Assembly: GCF_022919075.1 (NCBI RefSeq)
Contig: NZ_CP095078.1
Coordinates: forward strand, 2,666,001 to 2,730,000
Direction: 5' to 3'
Source of the DNA: Nocardioides sp. W7
Lineage (GTDB): Bacteria; Actinomycetota; Actinomycetes; Propionibacteriales; Nocardioidaceae
DNA: 64,000 bases
In this document: piece by piece, positions 55,806 through 64,000 of the stretch
Layout: every line of letters starts with the position of its first letter
Numbering within the stretch: the first letter of the stretch is position 1
Position numbers and translations under genes: made by a program
Notes under the pieces: generated by a model
Told to the model about the DNA's origin: nothing
Database searches by the model: none
Seen by the model: the letters and a program-made list of their open reading frames with translations, nothing else

Positions 55806-55843
55806 GGTGGTTGAGGAGGTCGCGCCGCGACCGTCTCGAAACC
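55806..55843. repeat. REP-like palindrome
   Basis: The block starts GGTGGTTGAGG and ends GTCTCGAAACC, with a central GGTCGCG (55818-55824), one base and CGCGACC (55826-55832). It begins just after the aldehyde-dehydrogenase stop. Its ends resemble the repeat at 17421-17478. Confidence 0.6.
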
Positions 55844-55886
55844 CGGTGGGTCGAGAAGCGTCCCCTCTCGCGCGAAAGGGACTGAC

Positions 55887-57101
55887 ATGAGGATCCTCCT
55901 GATCGGCGCGGGCGGCGTGGGGGCGGCGTTCGCCGCCATCGCCGCCCGGCGCGACTTCTTCGAGACCGTCGTGGTGGCCGACTACGACGCCGCCAAGGCG
56001 GAGCGGGCGGCCGCCACCGACGAGCGGTACGTCGCGGCCCGCATCGACGCCAGCGACGCCGACAGCGTGAGCGCGCTGTGCCACGAGCACGGCATCACGC
56101 ACGTGATGAACGCGGTCGACCCGGTCTTCAACATGCCGATCTTCGGCGGCGCCTTCGCGGCGGGCGCGGACTACCTCGACATGGCGATGTCGCTGTCGCG
56201 GCCGCACCCGGAGGCGCCGTACGAGAAGACCGGCGTGAAGCTGGGTGACGAGCAGTTCGCGCTCGCGACGGAGTGGGAGGAGGGCGGCCGGCTCGCGCTG
56301 GTCGGGATGGGCGTCGAGCCCGGCCTCTCGGATGTGTTCGCGCGCTACGCCGCCGACCACCTGTTCGGCGAGATCGACGAGCTCGGCACCCGCGACGGCG
56401 CCAACCTGGTCGTCACCGACGACGAGGGCAACGAGATCTTCGCGCCGTCGTTCTCGATGTGGACCACCATCGAGGAGTGCCTCAACCCGCCGGTGATCTG
56501 GGAGGACCAGGAGTGGCGTACGACCGTGCCCTTCTCCGAGCCCGAGGTCTTCGACTTCCCCGAGGGCATCGGGCCGGTCGAGTGCGTGAACGTCGAGCAC
56601 GAGGAGGTGCTCCTGATGCCGCGCTGGGTCGACTGCAAGAGGGCGACCTTCAAGTACGGCCTCGGCGACGAGTTCATCAATATCCTGAAGGTGCTGCACA
56701 CCCTCGGCCTGGACAGCACCGAGAAGGTCCGGGTCAAGGGCGTCGAGGTCAGTCCGCGCGACGTGGTCGCCGCTGTGCTTCCCGACCCGGCGACCGTCGG
56801 CCCGCGGATGCGGGGCAAGACCTGCGCGGGTCTGTGGGTCACCGGCAGGGGCAAGGACGGCGCCGACCGGTCGACGTACCTCTATCACGTGGTCGACAAC
56901 GAGTGGACGATGCGCGAGTACGGCCACCAGTGCGTCGTGTGGCAGACCGCCATCAACCCGGTCATCGCCCTCGAGCTGCTCGCCCGCGGCACCTGGAGCG
57001 GGGTCGGCGTGCTCGGCCCGGAGGCGTTCGACGCCGTACCGTTCCTGGAGCTGTTGACCGAGTACGGCAGCCCGTGGGGCCAGCAGGAGCTGACTCCCTA
57101 G
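55887..57101 (+). CDS. saccharopine dehydrogenase family protein
   Basis: A 404-residue NAD(P)-binding enzyme beginning ILLIGAGGVGAAFAAIAARRDFF, a GxGGVG loop. LVGMGVEPGLSDVFARYAADHLF is the family catalytic-region block. Members act in lysine metabolism or in carboxy(nor)spermidine synthesis. Its place after the aminobutyraldehyde dehydrogenase suggests amino-acid or polyamine breakdown. The exact substrate is not determinable. Start ATG 55887 follows GAAAGGGAC. Confidence 0.85.
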   Translation: MRILLIGAGGVGAAFAAIAARRDFFETVVVADYDAAKAERAAATDERYVAARIDASDADSVSALCHEHGITHVMNAVDPVFNMPIFGGAFAAGADYLDMAMSLSRPHPEAPYEKTGVKLGDEQFALATEWEEGGRLALVGMGVEPGLSDVFARYAADHLFGEIDELGTRDGANLVVTDDEGNEIFAPSFSMWTTIEECLNPPVIWEDQEWRTTVPFSEPEVFDFPEGIGPVECVNVEHEEVLLMPRWVDCKRATFKYGLGDEFINILKVLHTLGLDSTEKVRVKGVEVSPRDVVAAVLPDPATVGPRMRGKTCAGLWVTGRGKDGADRSTYLYHVVDNEWTMREYGHQCVVWQTAINPVIALELLARGTWSGVGVLGPEAFDAVPFLELLTEYGSPWGQQELTP

Positions 57102-57104
57102 GGC

Positions 57105-57308
57105 CTAGCCCACCTTGCGGTACTTGCGGTGCATGGTCTGCCGGGTGACGCCGAGCAGCGTGCCGATCTCGGCCCAGCTCAGGCCGGTGACGCGCGCCCG
57201 GCGTACGGCGACCTCCTCGCGCCGGGACAGGTCGCGCTTGGCCTCGGCCACCGCCGCGAGCTCGCCGACGATGCCGTCGTCGTCCTGGGTGCCGGTCGTG
57301 ATCTCCAT
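57105..57308 (-). CDS. 67-residue helix-turn-helix protein
   Basis: The protein consists of an acidic start and a single [44 protein letters not shown], with the recognition-helix pattern of sigma-70 region 4/RpiR-like small regulators. There is no ligand domain. On its own promoter lies a perfect 18-bp palindrome overlapping a TATGCT hexamer, so it probably represses itself. It is divergent from recQ. It may also affect recQ. Confidence 0.75.
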   Translation of the reverse strand: MEITTGTQDDDGIVGELAAVAEAKRDLSRREEVAVRRARVTGLSWAEIGTLLGVTRQTMHRKYRKVG

Positions 57309-57310
57309 GG

Positions 57311-57328
57311 CGTCAGCATATGCTGACG
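57311..57328. promoter_or_regulatory. 18-bp perfect palindrome at the HTH gene start
   Basis: CGTCAGCATATGCTGACG reads the same on both strands. On the minus strand it contains TATGCT 6 nt before the ATG at 57308. The palindrome lies about 50 bp before recQ. It is the likely target of the adjacent HTH protein; binding is inferred. Confidence 0.65.
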
Positions 57329-57379
57329 TCGGTCCACATTCCAGGGTGCTGCTTCGCCCGCGTGGACAGAGGCGTCACC

Positions 57380-59206
57380 ATGGCACCGATGACGACGCAC
57401 ACCCCGACCGAGGTCCTCTCCCGGGTCTTCGGCTACGACACCTTCCGCGGAGACCAGGCTCAGATCATCGACACCGTCGTCGACGGCGGGGACGCACTGG
57501 TGCTGATGCCCACCGGTGGGGGCAAGTCGCTGTGCTACCAGATCCCGTCCCTGGTGCGCCCCGGGACCGGGATCGTGATCTCCCCGCTGATCGCCCTGAT
57601 GCAGGACCAGGTCGACGCGCTGGGCGCACTCGGGGTCCGGGCGGCCTTCCTGAACTCCACCCAGAGCGCCCAGGAACGCAGGGACGTCGAGACGGCGTAC
57701 GTCGCCGGCGAGCTCGACCTGCTCTACCTGGCCCCGGAACGGCTCTCGGCTCCGTCGACCCTGTCGTTGCTCGACCGCGGCACGATCGCCCTGTTCGCCA
57801 TCGACGAGGCCCACTGCGTCTCCTCGTGGGGCCACGACTTCCGTCCCGACTACCTGGCCCTCGCAGTCCTCGGGGAACGGTGGCCCGCCGTACCCCGCAT
57901 CGCCCTCACCGCGACGGCCACCGAGGCGACCCGGGCCGACATCGTCACCCGGCTCGGCCTGGGCCGGGCCAGCACGTTCGTCTCGTCCTTCGACCGGCCC
58001 AACATCGAGTACCGCATCGTCAGCAAGGACAACCCCCGCAACCAGCTGCTGGAGCTGCTGCGCACCGAGCACGCCGGCGACTCCGGCATCGTCTACTGCC
58101 TGTCGCGGAAGTCCGTGGAGGAGACCGCCCAGTTCCTCACCCGCAACGGCATCCCTGCCTTGGCCTACCACGCCGGCATGGACTCCCGGACGCGCGCCGA
58201 GCACCAGTCCCGCTTCCTGCGCGAGCCGGGGCTCGTCATCACCGCCACCATCGCGTTCGGCATGGGGATCGACAAGCCGGACGTCCGGTTCGTCGCCCAC
58301 CTCGACCTGCCGAAGTCCGTCGAGGGCTACTACCAGGAGACCGGCCGCGCCGGCCGGGACGGCAACCCGGCCACGGCCTGGCTGGCCTACGGCCTTCAGG
58401 ACGTCGTGCAGCAGCGGAAGATGGCGGCGACCTCCGAGGGCGACGCCGCCCACAAGCGGCGCCTGGGCCAGAACCTGGACGCGATGCTCGCCCTGTGCGA
58501 GACCGTCGAGTGCCGGCGCACCCAGCTCCTCGCCTACTTCGGGCAGCCCGGCAGCGAGGCGTGCGGCAACTGCGACACCTGCACCGCGCCGCCCGAGACC
58601 TGGGACGGGACGGTGGCCGCGCAGAAGTTCCTGTCCGCGATCGTGCGCCTCGCCCAGCGCCGCCAGCGGTACGGCGCCGGCCACGTCATCGACATCCTCC
58701 TGGGCAAGTCGAACGCCCGCATCGAGTCCCTCGACCACACCTCGCTGACCGTCTTCGGCATCGGCACCGATCTCGACGCCAACCAGTGGCGCGGCGTCGT
58801 ACGCCAGCTCCTCGCGCAGCGGTTGCTGACCGTCGGGGACGACGGCTACGGCACCCTCGAGCTCACCGAGGAGTCGTCCACGGTCCTCCGCGGCGAGCGT
58901 GAGGTCCGGCTGCGGCACGAGGTCGCGGCGGCCGCCACCAGGCGCTCCCGGTCCTCTCAGAAGGCGAAGGTCGACGATGTGCCGCTCGACGCCGCAGGCG
59001 AGGCGCTCTTCGAGCAGCTTCGCGCCTGGCGCGGCGAGACGGCGCGGGAGGCCGGCCTCCCGGCGTACGTCGTCTTCCACGACGCCACGCTGCGCCAGAT
59101 CGCCTCGACGCGTCCCACGAGCAGGGACCAGCTCGCCGGCATCTCCGGGCTCGGTGCCGCCAAGCTGGAGAAGTACGGCGACGCGCTCCTGGCCATCACG
59201 GCCTAG
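57380..59206 (+). CDS. recQ: ATP-dependent DNA helicase RecQ
   Basis: From ATG 57380 (57389 also possible) the helicase has about 608 residues. Walker A is [12 protein letters not shown] near residue 52, the box is [17 protein letters not shown], and motif [12 protein letters not shown] follows. RQC zinc cysteines ([24 protein letters not shown]) and a C-terminal HRDC domain ([19 protein letters not shown]) are present. It unwinds 3'-to-5' in recombination and fork repair. The length is normal. Confidence 0.97.
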   Translation: MAPMTTHTPTEVLSRVFGYDTFRGDQAQIIDTVVDGGDALVLMPTGGGKSLCYQIPSLVRPGTGIVISPLIALMQDQVDALGALGVRAAFLNSTQSAQERRDVETAYVAGELDLLYLAPERLSAPSTLSLLDRGTIALFAIDEAHCVSSWGHDFRPDYLALAVLGERWPAVPRIALTATATEATRADIVTRLGLGRASTFVSSFDRPNIEYRIVSKDNPRNQLLELLRTEHAGDSGIVYCLSRKSVEETAQFLTRNGIPALAYHAGMDSRTRAEHQSRFLREPGLVITATIAFGMGIDKPDVRFVAHLDLPKSVEGYYQETGRAGRDGNPATAWLAYGLQDVVQQRKMAATSEGDAAHKRRLGQNLDAMLALCETVECRRTQLLAYFGQPGSEACGNCDTCTAPPETWDGTVAAQKFLSAIVRLAQRRQRYGAGHVIDILLGKSNARIESLDHTSLTVFGIGTDLDANQWRGVVRQLLAQRLLTVGDDGYGTLELTEESSTVLRGEREVRLRHEVAAAATRRSRSSQKAKVDDVPLDAAGEALFEQLRAWRGETAREAGLPAYVVFHDATLRQIASTRPTSRDQLAGISGLGAAKLEKYGDALLAITA

Positions 59207-59621
59207 CTGCGCTCGTCCCTGTTGCCGCCTGACCGAAGAGCGCCTCGGCCGCGCGGGAGTCGGCGTACTCCTCGAAGCGGGCGATCCGGCCCTCGCGGAG
59301 GGTGACGACCAGGCAGGTCGGCACCCGGACCGGTTCGCCGGCGGCGTTGGTGCCGACCGTCGTGGCCTGGACGACCCAGCCGCCGTCGAAGACCCGCAGC
59401 CGGACGTCCGTGACGCGGAGGTCGGCGCCGGCCCGGACCTGGCGGGTGCGCGACGGCGTCCGCTGGATCTCGGCCTCGTGCTCGCCGATGTTGTGCCAGG
59501 TGCTGACGCCCTCGGCGTACACGTCGTCGTCGGCGCGGTGACCGGCGAGGAAGGCCGGCAGCCAGCGCTCGGCGAGCGTCCGGGCCTGCTCGACGGCGGC
59601 GGGGGAGGGAGTCTCGATCAC
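59196..59621 (-). CDS. NTF2-like (SnoaL-type) domain protein
   Basis: A 141-residue protein with an NTF2-like pattern: [28 protein letters not shown], a beta-rich middle ([19 protein letters not shown]) and [15 protein letters not shown] at the end. Such proteins are small enzymes or ligand-binding proteins. The function is unknown. Its 3' end overlaps recQ by 11 nt in the convergent direction. Confidence 0.72.
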   Translation of the reverse strand: MIETPSPAAVEQARTLAERWLPAFLAGHRADDDVYAEGVSTWHNIGEHEAEIQRTPSRTRQVRAGADLRVTDVRLRVFDGGWVVQATTVGTNAAGEPVRVPTCLVVTLREGRIARFEEYADSRAAEALFGQAATGTSAARP

Positions 59622-59668
59622 CCGCCGTTTCTACACGACCGGGCTGCGCTCGCCGGCCGACGCGCGCG

Positions 59669-60109
59669 TCAGCCCATCTGCTCGAAGAGGGACACGATGA
59701 TCCCCTCGGGTCCGCGTACGTAGGCCATCCGCACGCTGTTCTCGTACTCGCCGATGCCGCCGACGAGCCCGTACCCGTCCGCAGCCACCGCATCGACGGC
59801 CGCCTCGAGGTCGCCGACCTCGAAGGACACGTTGCGCAGGCCGAGCTCGTTGGCCATCGCTGTGGGCGATCCGGGCACGTGGTCGGGCGTGACGAAGCTG
59901 GAAAGCTCCAACCGGGATCCTCCGTCCGGCGGGCGCAGCATCGTGATCTCACAGTGCGCGCCCGGGATGCCGCAGACGGTCTCCACGAACTCACCCTCCA
60001 CGGATCCGGTGCCCTCGACCTCGAGACCCAGCCCGACGAAGAACGCCGTCGCCGATTCGAGGTCCGCGACGGTGATGCCGATGTGGTCGAAACGTCGTAC
60101 GTGTGCCAT
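59669..60109 (-). CDS. VOC family (glyoxalase-fold) protein
   Basis: A 146-residue protein with two VOC repeats: RRFDHIGITVADLESATAFF near the start and LRNVSFEVGDLEAAVDAVAADGYG in the second half. The ends RMAYVRGPEGIIVSLFEQMG are typical. Potential metal ligands His/Glu are present. The reaction is not inferable. ATG 60109 is favoured because GAGGA lies at a good distance; ATG 60118 would place its ribosome site too close. Confidence 0.8.
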   Translation of the reverse strand: MAHVRRFDHIGITVADLESATAFFVGLGLEVEGTGSVEGEFVETVCGIPGAHCEITMLRPPDGGSRLELSSFVTPDHVPGSPTAMANELGLRNVSFEVGDLEAAVDAVAADGYGLVGGIGEYENSVRMAYVRGPEGIIVSLFEQMG

Positions 60110-60264
60110 GGGATCCATCCTCTGCCAGTCGTCGTGCCGATTCGATGCTGGGACGGAGCCGGGGCCGGGATCTCGACATGTTCTTGCCGCCCGGCTGCGG
60201 TCAAGCCTGATTTCAGTAGCCGTCCGCGGTCCGCGCACGGTGAGGGAAGATTCTTGAGGTTCGA

Positions 60265-60291
60265 TGTCGAAGAACCCGGCAGCCGTTCGAC
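60265..60291 (+). promoter_or_regulatory. candidate ECF42-type promoter
   Basis: TGTCGA (60265-60270), 17 bp, CGAC (60288-60291) fits the -35/-10 pattern I recall for ECF42 targets. It lies 46 nt before the DGPF-type gene that travels with ECF42 sigma factors. Confidence 0.5.
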
Positions 60292-60336
60292 GTGTGTGCG
60301 AGAAGCATCTCCCAGCAACCAGTAGGAGTGATCAAG

Positions 60337-60711
60337 ATGCCGCGTTTCATGGGATTCGTGAGGATGGAGGAGGGCATCGGTACGCCGCCGAAGGCCCTGT
60401 TCGACGCGATGGACGCCTACATCGGCGAGCAGGTCGCCAAGGGTGTGTTCCTCGACGGCGGGGGTCTGTACGGCACCGAGGACGCCGTGAACTTCGTGGT
60501 CCGCCAGGGCGAGGTCAGCCGGGTCGACGGACCGTACGCCGAGGCCAAGGAAGTCGTCGGCGGCTGGGCCATCCTGCAGTACGACACCCTCGAGCAAGCC
60601 GTGGCCGAGCAGCAGGAGTTCGCCGAGCTGCACGCGAAGTACTGGCCCGAGGCCACCGTGGTCTCGACCCTGCGCCAGATCTCGACGGGCCCGGAGGCGC
60701 CGGGCGACTGA
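60337..60711 (+). CDS. YCII/DGPF-type protein
   Basis: A 124-residue YCII-fold protein with VDGPYAEAKEVVGGWAILQYDTLEQAVA, the DGP(F/Y) motif. This family is encoded next to ECF42 sigma factors and is usually part of their regulon. ATG 60337 follows TAGGAG. No transmembrane segment is seen. Biochemical role unknown. Confidence 0.88.
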   Translation: MPRFMGFVRMEEGIGTPPKALFDAMDAYIGEQVAKGVFLDGGGLYGTEDAVNFVVRQGEVSRVDGPYAEAKEVVGGWAILQYDTLEQAVAEQQEFAELHAKYWPEATVVSTLRQISTGPEAPGD

Positions 60712-60739
60712 ACGGGACTTCTTGGCGAAGGGGACTCAC

Positions 60740-60745
60740 TACGCT
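60740..60745 (+). promoter_or_regulatory. -10 hexamer TACGCT before the sigma gene
   Basis: TACGCT sits 6 nt before GTG 60752 and supports this start over TTG 60722. Confidence 0.4.
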
Positions 60746-60751
60746 GGCGTC

Positions 60752-62044
60752 GTGCCGGCAGAGACCAGTTCGGATGACCCGAGCGAGGCCATCGTCGCCG
60801 CGTGGCGGGCCGAGTCGGCCCGCCTCGTCGGTGCTCTCACCCGCATGACCCGTGACGTGGAGCTCGCCGAGGACCTTGCGCAGGACGCGCTCGTCGCTGC
60901 GCTCGAGCAGTGGCCCGCGGCCGGGATACCGGACAACCCGGGCGCGTGGCTGATGACCACCGCGAAGCGGCGCGGCATCGACCACTTCCGGCGCGCCGAC
61001 CTCCTTCGCCGCAAGGTCGCGGAGCTCGGGCATGCCGGCGGGGGAGAGGAGGAGGGGATGCCCGATCTCGACGCCCAGGTCGACCACATCGAGGACGACG
61101 TCCTGCGACTCGTCTTCCTGACCTGTCACCCCACCCTGAGTGCCGAGTCCCGGGCGGCGCTGACGCTCCGACTGGTCGGAGGGCTCACCACCAGCGAGAT
61201 CGCGCGCGGGTTCCTGACCGCCGATTCCGCCATGGGCCAGCGGATCTCGCGGGCCAAGAAGACCCTGGCCGAGGCGCATGCCGAGTTCGAGCTGCCCACG
61301 GGGGCGGAGCGGGTCAGGCGCCTCGACGACGTCATGGCCGTGATCTACCTGATCTTCAACGAGGGCTACACCGCCACCTCCGGCAAGGACTGGATGCGCC
61401 CCGACCTGTCGAACGAGGCGATGCGGCTCGCGCGCATGCTGGCCGTACTCGCTCCCGACGAGCCCGAGGTGCTCGGCCTGCAGGCGCTGCTGGAGTTCCA
61501 GGGTTCACGGATGGCCGCCCGGCTGGATGAGTCCGGCGCGCCGGTCCTGCTGGAGGCGCAGGATCGGAAGCGCTGGGATCAGTTGCTGATCCGGCGCGGG
61601 ATGGCCGCGCTGCAGCGGGCCGAGCTGCTCGCCGCGCGTGGGAAGCCGGTCGGGAAGTACTTCCTGCAGGCCTCGATCGCCGTGCAGCATGCCCGCGCGG
61701 AGCGTGCCGAGGACACGAGCTGGCGCCGGATCGCGGCCCTGTACGACGTCCTGGCCGACGCCGCGCCGGGACCGGTCGTCGAGGTGAACCGGGCCGTCGC
61801 GCACGGACGGGCGTTCGGCCCGGACGCGGGGTTGGCCGTGCTCGGGGAGCTGGGCGCAGGCGTGCTCGGCGACTCGCCACTCATACCGAGCGTGCGCGGA
61901 GACCTGCTCGAGCGGGCGGGGCTGCACGGGCCGGCGAGCGAGGCGTTCACCGAGGCGGCCGCGCGCACCAGGAACGAGAGCGAGCGTGCACTCCTGCACC
62001 GTCGGGCGCAGCTGAACCTGGCGCGGGTGCCGAAGCCGAGCTGA
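60752..62044 (+). CDS. ECF sigma factor of the ECF42 type with long C-terminal TPR region
   Basis: About 430 residues from GTG 60752. The sigma-2 domain (EAIVAAWRAESARLVGALTRMTRDVELAEDLAQDALVAALEQWP) and sigma-4 domain (LSAESRAALTLRLVGGLTTSEIARGFL) are followed by about 220 residues of helical TPR-like repeats. That architecture and the adjacent DGPF-type gene identify ECF42. These sigma factors lack a classical anti-sigma factor; the C-terminal region regulates activity. Confidence 0.88.
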   Translation: MPAETSSDDPSEAIVAAWRAESARLVGALTRMTRDVELAEDLAQDALVAALEQWPAAGIPDNPGAWLMTTAKRRGIDHFRRADLLRRKVAELGHAGGGEEEGMPDLDAQVDHIEDDVLRLVFLTCHPTLSAESRAALTLRLVGGLTTSEIARGFLTADSAMGQRISRAKKTLAEAHAEFELPTGAERVRRLDDVMAVIYLIFNEGYTATSGKDWMRPDLSNEAMRLARMLAVLAPDEPEVLGLQALLEFQGSRMAARLDESGAPVLLEAQDRKRWDQLLIRRGMAALQRAELLAARGKPVGKYFLQASIAVQHARAERAEDTSWRRIAALYDVLADAAPGPVVEVNRAVAHGRAFGPDAGLAVLGELGAGVLGDSPLIPSVRGDLLERAGLHGPASEAFTEAAARTRNESERALLHRRAQLNLARVPKPS

Positions 62045-62113
62045 GCCGCCCCGGGGCGTCCTGGACCTCGAACAGCCACCGGGTCAGGGGTACTCCGACG
62101 CGTCCGGCAGGGG

Positions 62114-62896
62114 TCAGAGTGTGGCGATGAGCCCTCCGTCGATTCGGAAGTCGCTGCCGGTGGTGTTCGCCGACCGGTCGCTGGCCAGGAAGAGTGCGAG
62201 GTCGGCGACCTCGTTGGGCAACGTGAAGCGCCCGGTGGGTGCTTGGGCCTCCTGGCGGCGTACGACGTCGCCTGGTTCGTGGCCGGTGCCTCCGCCGACG
62301 GTCGCGGCGACTCCGTCGGCCCCCAGCCAGAGGTCGGTCCGAACCGGTCCGGGGCTGATCGTGTTCACCCGGATCTTCGGTGCGAGCTCCTTGGACAGGG
62401 ACTTGCAGAGGTTGGTGAGGGCGCCTTTGGCAGCGCTGTAGTCGATGACGCCGGGGTCGGGGAGGTAGGCGTTGACGGAGCTGATGGTGACGATGTTGGC
62501 TCCGGGACGATCGATCATCAGTGGGATGGCAGCGCGCATCGTGCGGACGGCGACGAGGAAGTTGATGGTCAGCGTCCACTCCCAGTAGTCGTCGCTCAGG
62601 GCGAGGAACCCGTCGAGGCGCGGGCGTACGGCACCGACGTTGTTGACCAGGATGTCGATCCCGCCCCGCTCCGTCGCGGCGGCGACGAGGTCGCGGGGAC
62701 CGTCGGTGGTGGTGAGGTCGACGGTGACCGCCCGGACATCTGCGCGGTTCGTGAGGTCGTCGAGCTCGGCGCTTCCTTCGCGGGCCCCGGCGATGACGGA
62801 CACCCCTTCGTCGGCCAGGGCCCGGGCGATGGCCAGGCCGATGCCCTTGCTGGCTCCGGTGACGACCGCGGTCCGGCCGCTCAGGTGCAGGTCCAC
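62114..62896 (-). CDS. SDR family oxidoreductase
   Basis: A 260-residue classical short-chain dehydrogenase. TGASKGIGLAIARALADEG binds the cofactor, NNVGAVRP is the structural NNAG equivalent, Ser is in ITISSVNAY and YSAAKGAL carries the YxxxK dyad. The substrate is unknown. It lies 4 nt downstream of the alpha/beta hydrolase gene in the same operon. Confidence 0.9.
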   Translation of the reverse strand: MDLHLSGRTAVVTGASKGIGLAIARALADEGVSVIAGAREGSAELDDLTNRADVRAVTVDLTTTDGPRDLVAAATERGGIDILVNNVGAVRPRLDGFLALSDDYWEWTLTINFLVAVRTMRAAIPLMIDRPGANIVTISSVNAYLPDPGVIDYSAAKGALTNLCKSLSKELAPKIRVNTISPGPVRTDLWLGADGVAATVGGGTGHEPGDVVRRQEAQAPTGRFTLPNEVADLALFLASDRSANTTGSDFRIDGGLIATL

Positions 62897-62900
62897 CGGT

Positions 62901-63698
62901 TCACAGCCCGTGAGTCTCGAGCCACGACAGGCACGAGTCGGCCACCTCGCGCCAGCCGTGGTCGATGGTCAGCGAGTGCGCGCGGTCCGGGAACTCGAGG
63001 ATGTCGGTGACCGCCTCGCTGTGGCGGTACTGCTTGAGGGTCGCCCTGGTGACCGCCTCCGGGACGGTGTGGTCCTGACCTCCCATGATCAGCAGCAGGG
63101 GTCCACGGCCCTGGTTGTCGGTGGCCACCTTGGCCGGCGAGTGCGGGTTGAAGTTCGCGGCGGCGGCCTCGAAGAGTGGTCTGCCCGGAGCGGGGATCGC
63201 CCACCTGTCGAAGAGGTCGTCGGACTCCTCGGCAGGAATGGCGTTCCCGAAGGCGAAGCGGAACTGCTCAGGGGTCAGCGAGACGGCTCGATGCCTGTTG
63301 GCGGGGTTCTTGAAGACCGGCAGGGTGGCCTTGAGGGCGGAGAGCGGGAGGGGGAGGACGCCCTTGATCTGAGCCGCGTCGATCGCGATCGCGCCGACCG
63401 CCAAGTCCTCGCCCAGGAGCCGCTGGGCGATCATTCCGCCGAACGAGTGTCCGATCAGGACGGGCTTGGTCGGCAAGGCGTCGATGATCTTCGCGTAGTG
63501 GGACACGACGTCGTCGATGCCGTGGTCGGCGATCTCCTCCGGCCGCTCGCGCGCCTCCGCGACCGTCTCGGGGTCGCCGGGCCATCCGGGAGCGGAGGCG
63601 TCGTACCCGGCCCGGGTGAAGTGGTCGACCCAGCTGTCCCACGACCGCGCGTGCAGCCAGAGGCCATGGATGAACAGGACAGGCGTGCTGGTGGACAT
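62901..63698 (-). CDS. alpha/beta hydrolase
   Basis: A 265-residue hydrolase from ATG 63698, preceded by AAAGGAA. PVLFIHGLWLHARSWDSW forms the oxyanion strand, the nucleophile elbow is LIGHSFGG, and His is in RAHSLTIDHGW. Family members hydrolyse esters, epoxides or halides; the substrate is unknown. A TetR-type operator is upstream and a TetR gene diverges from it. Confidence 0.88.
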   Translation of the reverse strand: MSTSTPVLFIHGLWLHARSWDSWVDHFTRAGYDASAPGWPGDPETVAEARERPEEIADHGIDDVVSHYAKIIDALPTKPVLIGHSFGGMIAQRLLGEDLAVGAIAIDAAQIKGVLPLPLSALKATLPVFKNPANRHRAVSLTPEQFRFAFGNAIPAEESDDLFDRWAIPAPGRPLFEAAAANFNPHSPAKVATDNQGRGPLLLIMGGQDHTVPEAVTRATLKQYRHSEAVTDILEFPDRAHSLTIDHGWREVADSCLSWLETHGL

Positions 63699-63717
63699 CG
63701 AGGTTCCTTTCGGAGAC

Positions 63718-63741
63718 GGTAGGTATACCGATCGATCTACC
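63718..63741. promoter_or_regulatory. candidate TetR operator
   Basis: GGTAGGTATACC followed by GATCGATCTACC is a 24-bp imperfect palindrome (8 of 12 positions symmetric). It lies just before the alpha/beta hydrolase start and about 80 bp from the TetR gene. GATCGATC recurs near 63793. Confidence 0.5.
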
Positions 63742-63822
63742 CACTTGGGGTTAAGGTAGGACTGCCACGAGAGACTTGGCAAGAGTCAGCTCGATCGATC
63801 CTGAGGAACCGAGACGCGCGCG

Positions 63823-64000
63823 ATGACCCGACCTGCACCGGCAGTACCGCCAGGCCCATCGGCACCGCCAGCACCGTCGGGAGAGGCGCAGGTTGCTGCG
63901 CCGCCCCACACCTCCCGAGCGCGGGAGAGGATCCTGCTCACTGCGGATCGGCTGTTCTACAACGAGGGCATCCACGCGGTGGGCATCCAACGCATCGTCG
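63823..64000 (+). CDS. TetR/AcrR family regulator (N-terminal part)
   Basis: The frame runs off the window. A Pro/Ala-rich lead of about 28 residues precedes the DNA-binding start TSRARERILLTADRLFYNEGIHAVGIQRIV, the classic TetR helix 1-2 region. It diverges from the hydrolase/SDR pair and probably represses it. The ligand domain is not visible. It is too open-ended to assign further. Confidence 0.85.
   Translation, partial: MTRPAPAVPPGPSAPPAPSGEAQVAAPPHTSRARERILLTADRLFYNEGIHAVGIQRIV

Noticed and set aside
60812..60835. GC-rich near-palindrome inside the sigma-factor gene
   Set aside because: It lies in coding sequence for WRAESARLVG and is explained by conserved codons.

Overview
The window is chromosomal DNA of a high-GC actinobacterium. 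Gene content, gene order, GTG/TTG starts and near-universal G/C at third codon positions fit Nocardioidaceae (Nocardioides or a close relative). That placement is inference from the sequence; no database was searched. No rRNA, tRNA, CRISPR array, prophage or complete insertion sequence was seen.

Layout. (1) 1-3642 holds a small surface-glycan set: a partial RgpF-like protein, a methyltransferase, a membrane-anchored GT2 glycosyltransferase and an NAD-dependent epimerase. (2) 3715-8206 is a nitrogen-control block, amtB-glnK-glnK-glnD, behind a good GlnR-type box, with a strong hairpin between two near-duplicate PII genes. (3) 8284-25978 is the conserved actinobacterial backbone: ffh, rpsP-khpA-rimM-trmD-rplS, lepB-rnhB-DUF2469-yraN-comM-dprA-xerC. 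It is interrupted at 9961-16434 by accessory genes: NYN protein, ROK regulator, GH3 glucosidase, amidohydrolase, VanW protein and a membrane protein. (4) 26019-37367 is M23 peptidase, rpsB-tsf, then pyrH-frr-cdsA ... rlmN. An SPFH/zinc-ribbon pair sits between tsf and pyrH, and a phosphatase, a small membrane protein and glpK precede rlmN. (5) 37364-44504 holds a GNAT acetyltransferase, a GT4 glycosyltransferase, LOG and RIO1-kinase genes, a persulfide-dioxygenase/rhodanese fusion and a secreted M1 peptidase. (6) 44509-57101 is a polyamine/amino-acid catabolic island: a dimethylargininase remnant, FAD amine oxidase, Lrp regulator, spermidine/putrescine ABC importer (binding protein, ATPase, two permeases), class III aminotransferase, aminobutyraldehyde-type dehydrogenase and saccharopine-dehydrogenase-like protein. 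An AbiEi-like gene between two tandem-repeat arrays interrupts it. (7) 57105-64000 carries a tiny self-regulated-looking HTH gene, recQ, NTF2-like and VOC proteins, an ECF42-type sigma/DGPF pair, an SDR, an alpha/beta hydrolase and the start of a TetR regulator.

How the genes work together. Regions 2 and 6 connect by nitrogen economy: ammonium uptake and PII signalling on one side, polyamine import, oxidation, transamination and aldehyde oxidation on the other. Many genes have a TANNNT hexamer 6-8 nt before the start codon, which suggests frequent leaderless transcription.

The most interesting non-coding signals are: the GlnR box; a possible two-state leader before rplS; perfect palindromes at the starts of the HTH gene, the ROK regulator, the persulfide-dioxygenase gene and the polyamine importer; a 168-bp MITE-like element that supplies both stop codons of a convergent gene pair; and families of palindromic or tandem intergenic repeats. 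No clear-cut undescribed defence or mobile system was found. The best candidates for new biology are the SPFH/zinc-ribbon pair, the HTH/recQ divergent locus and the rplS leader.
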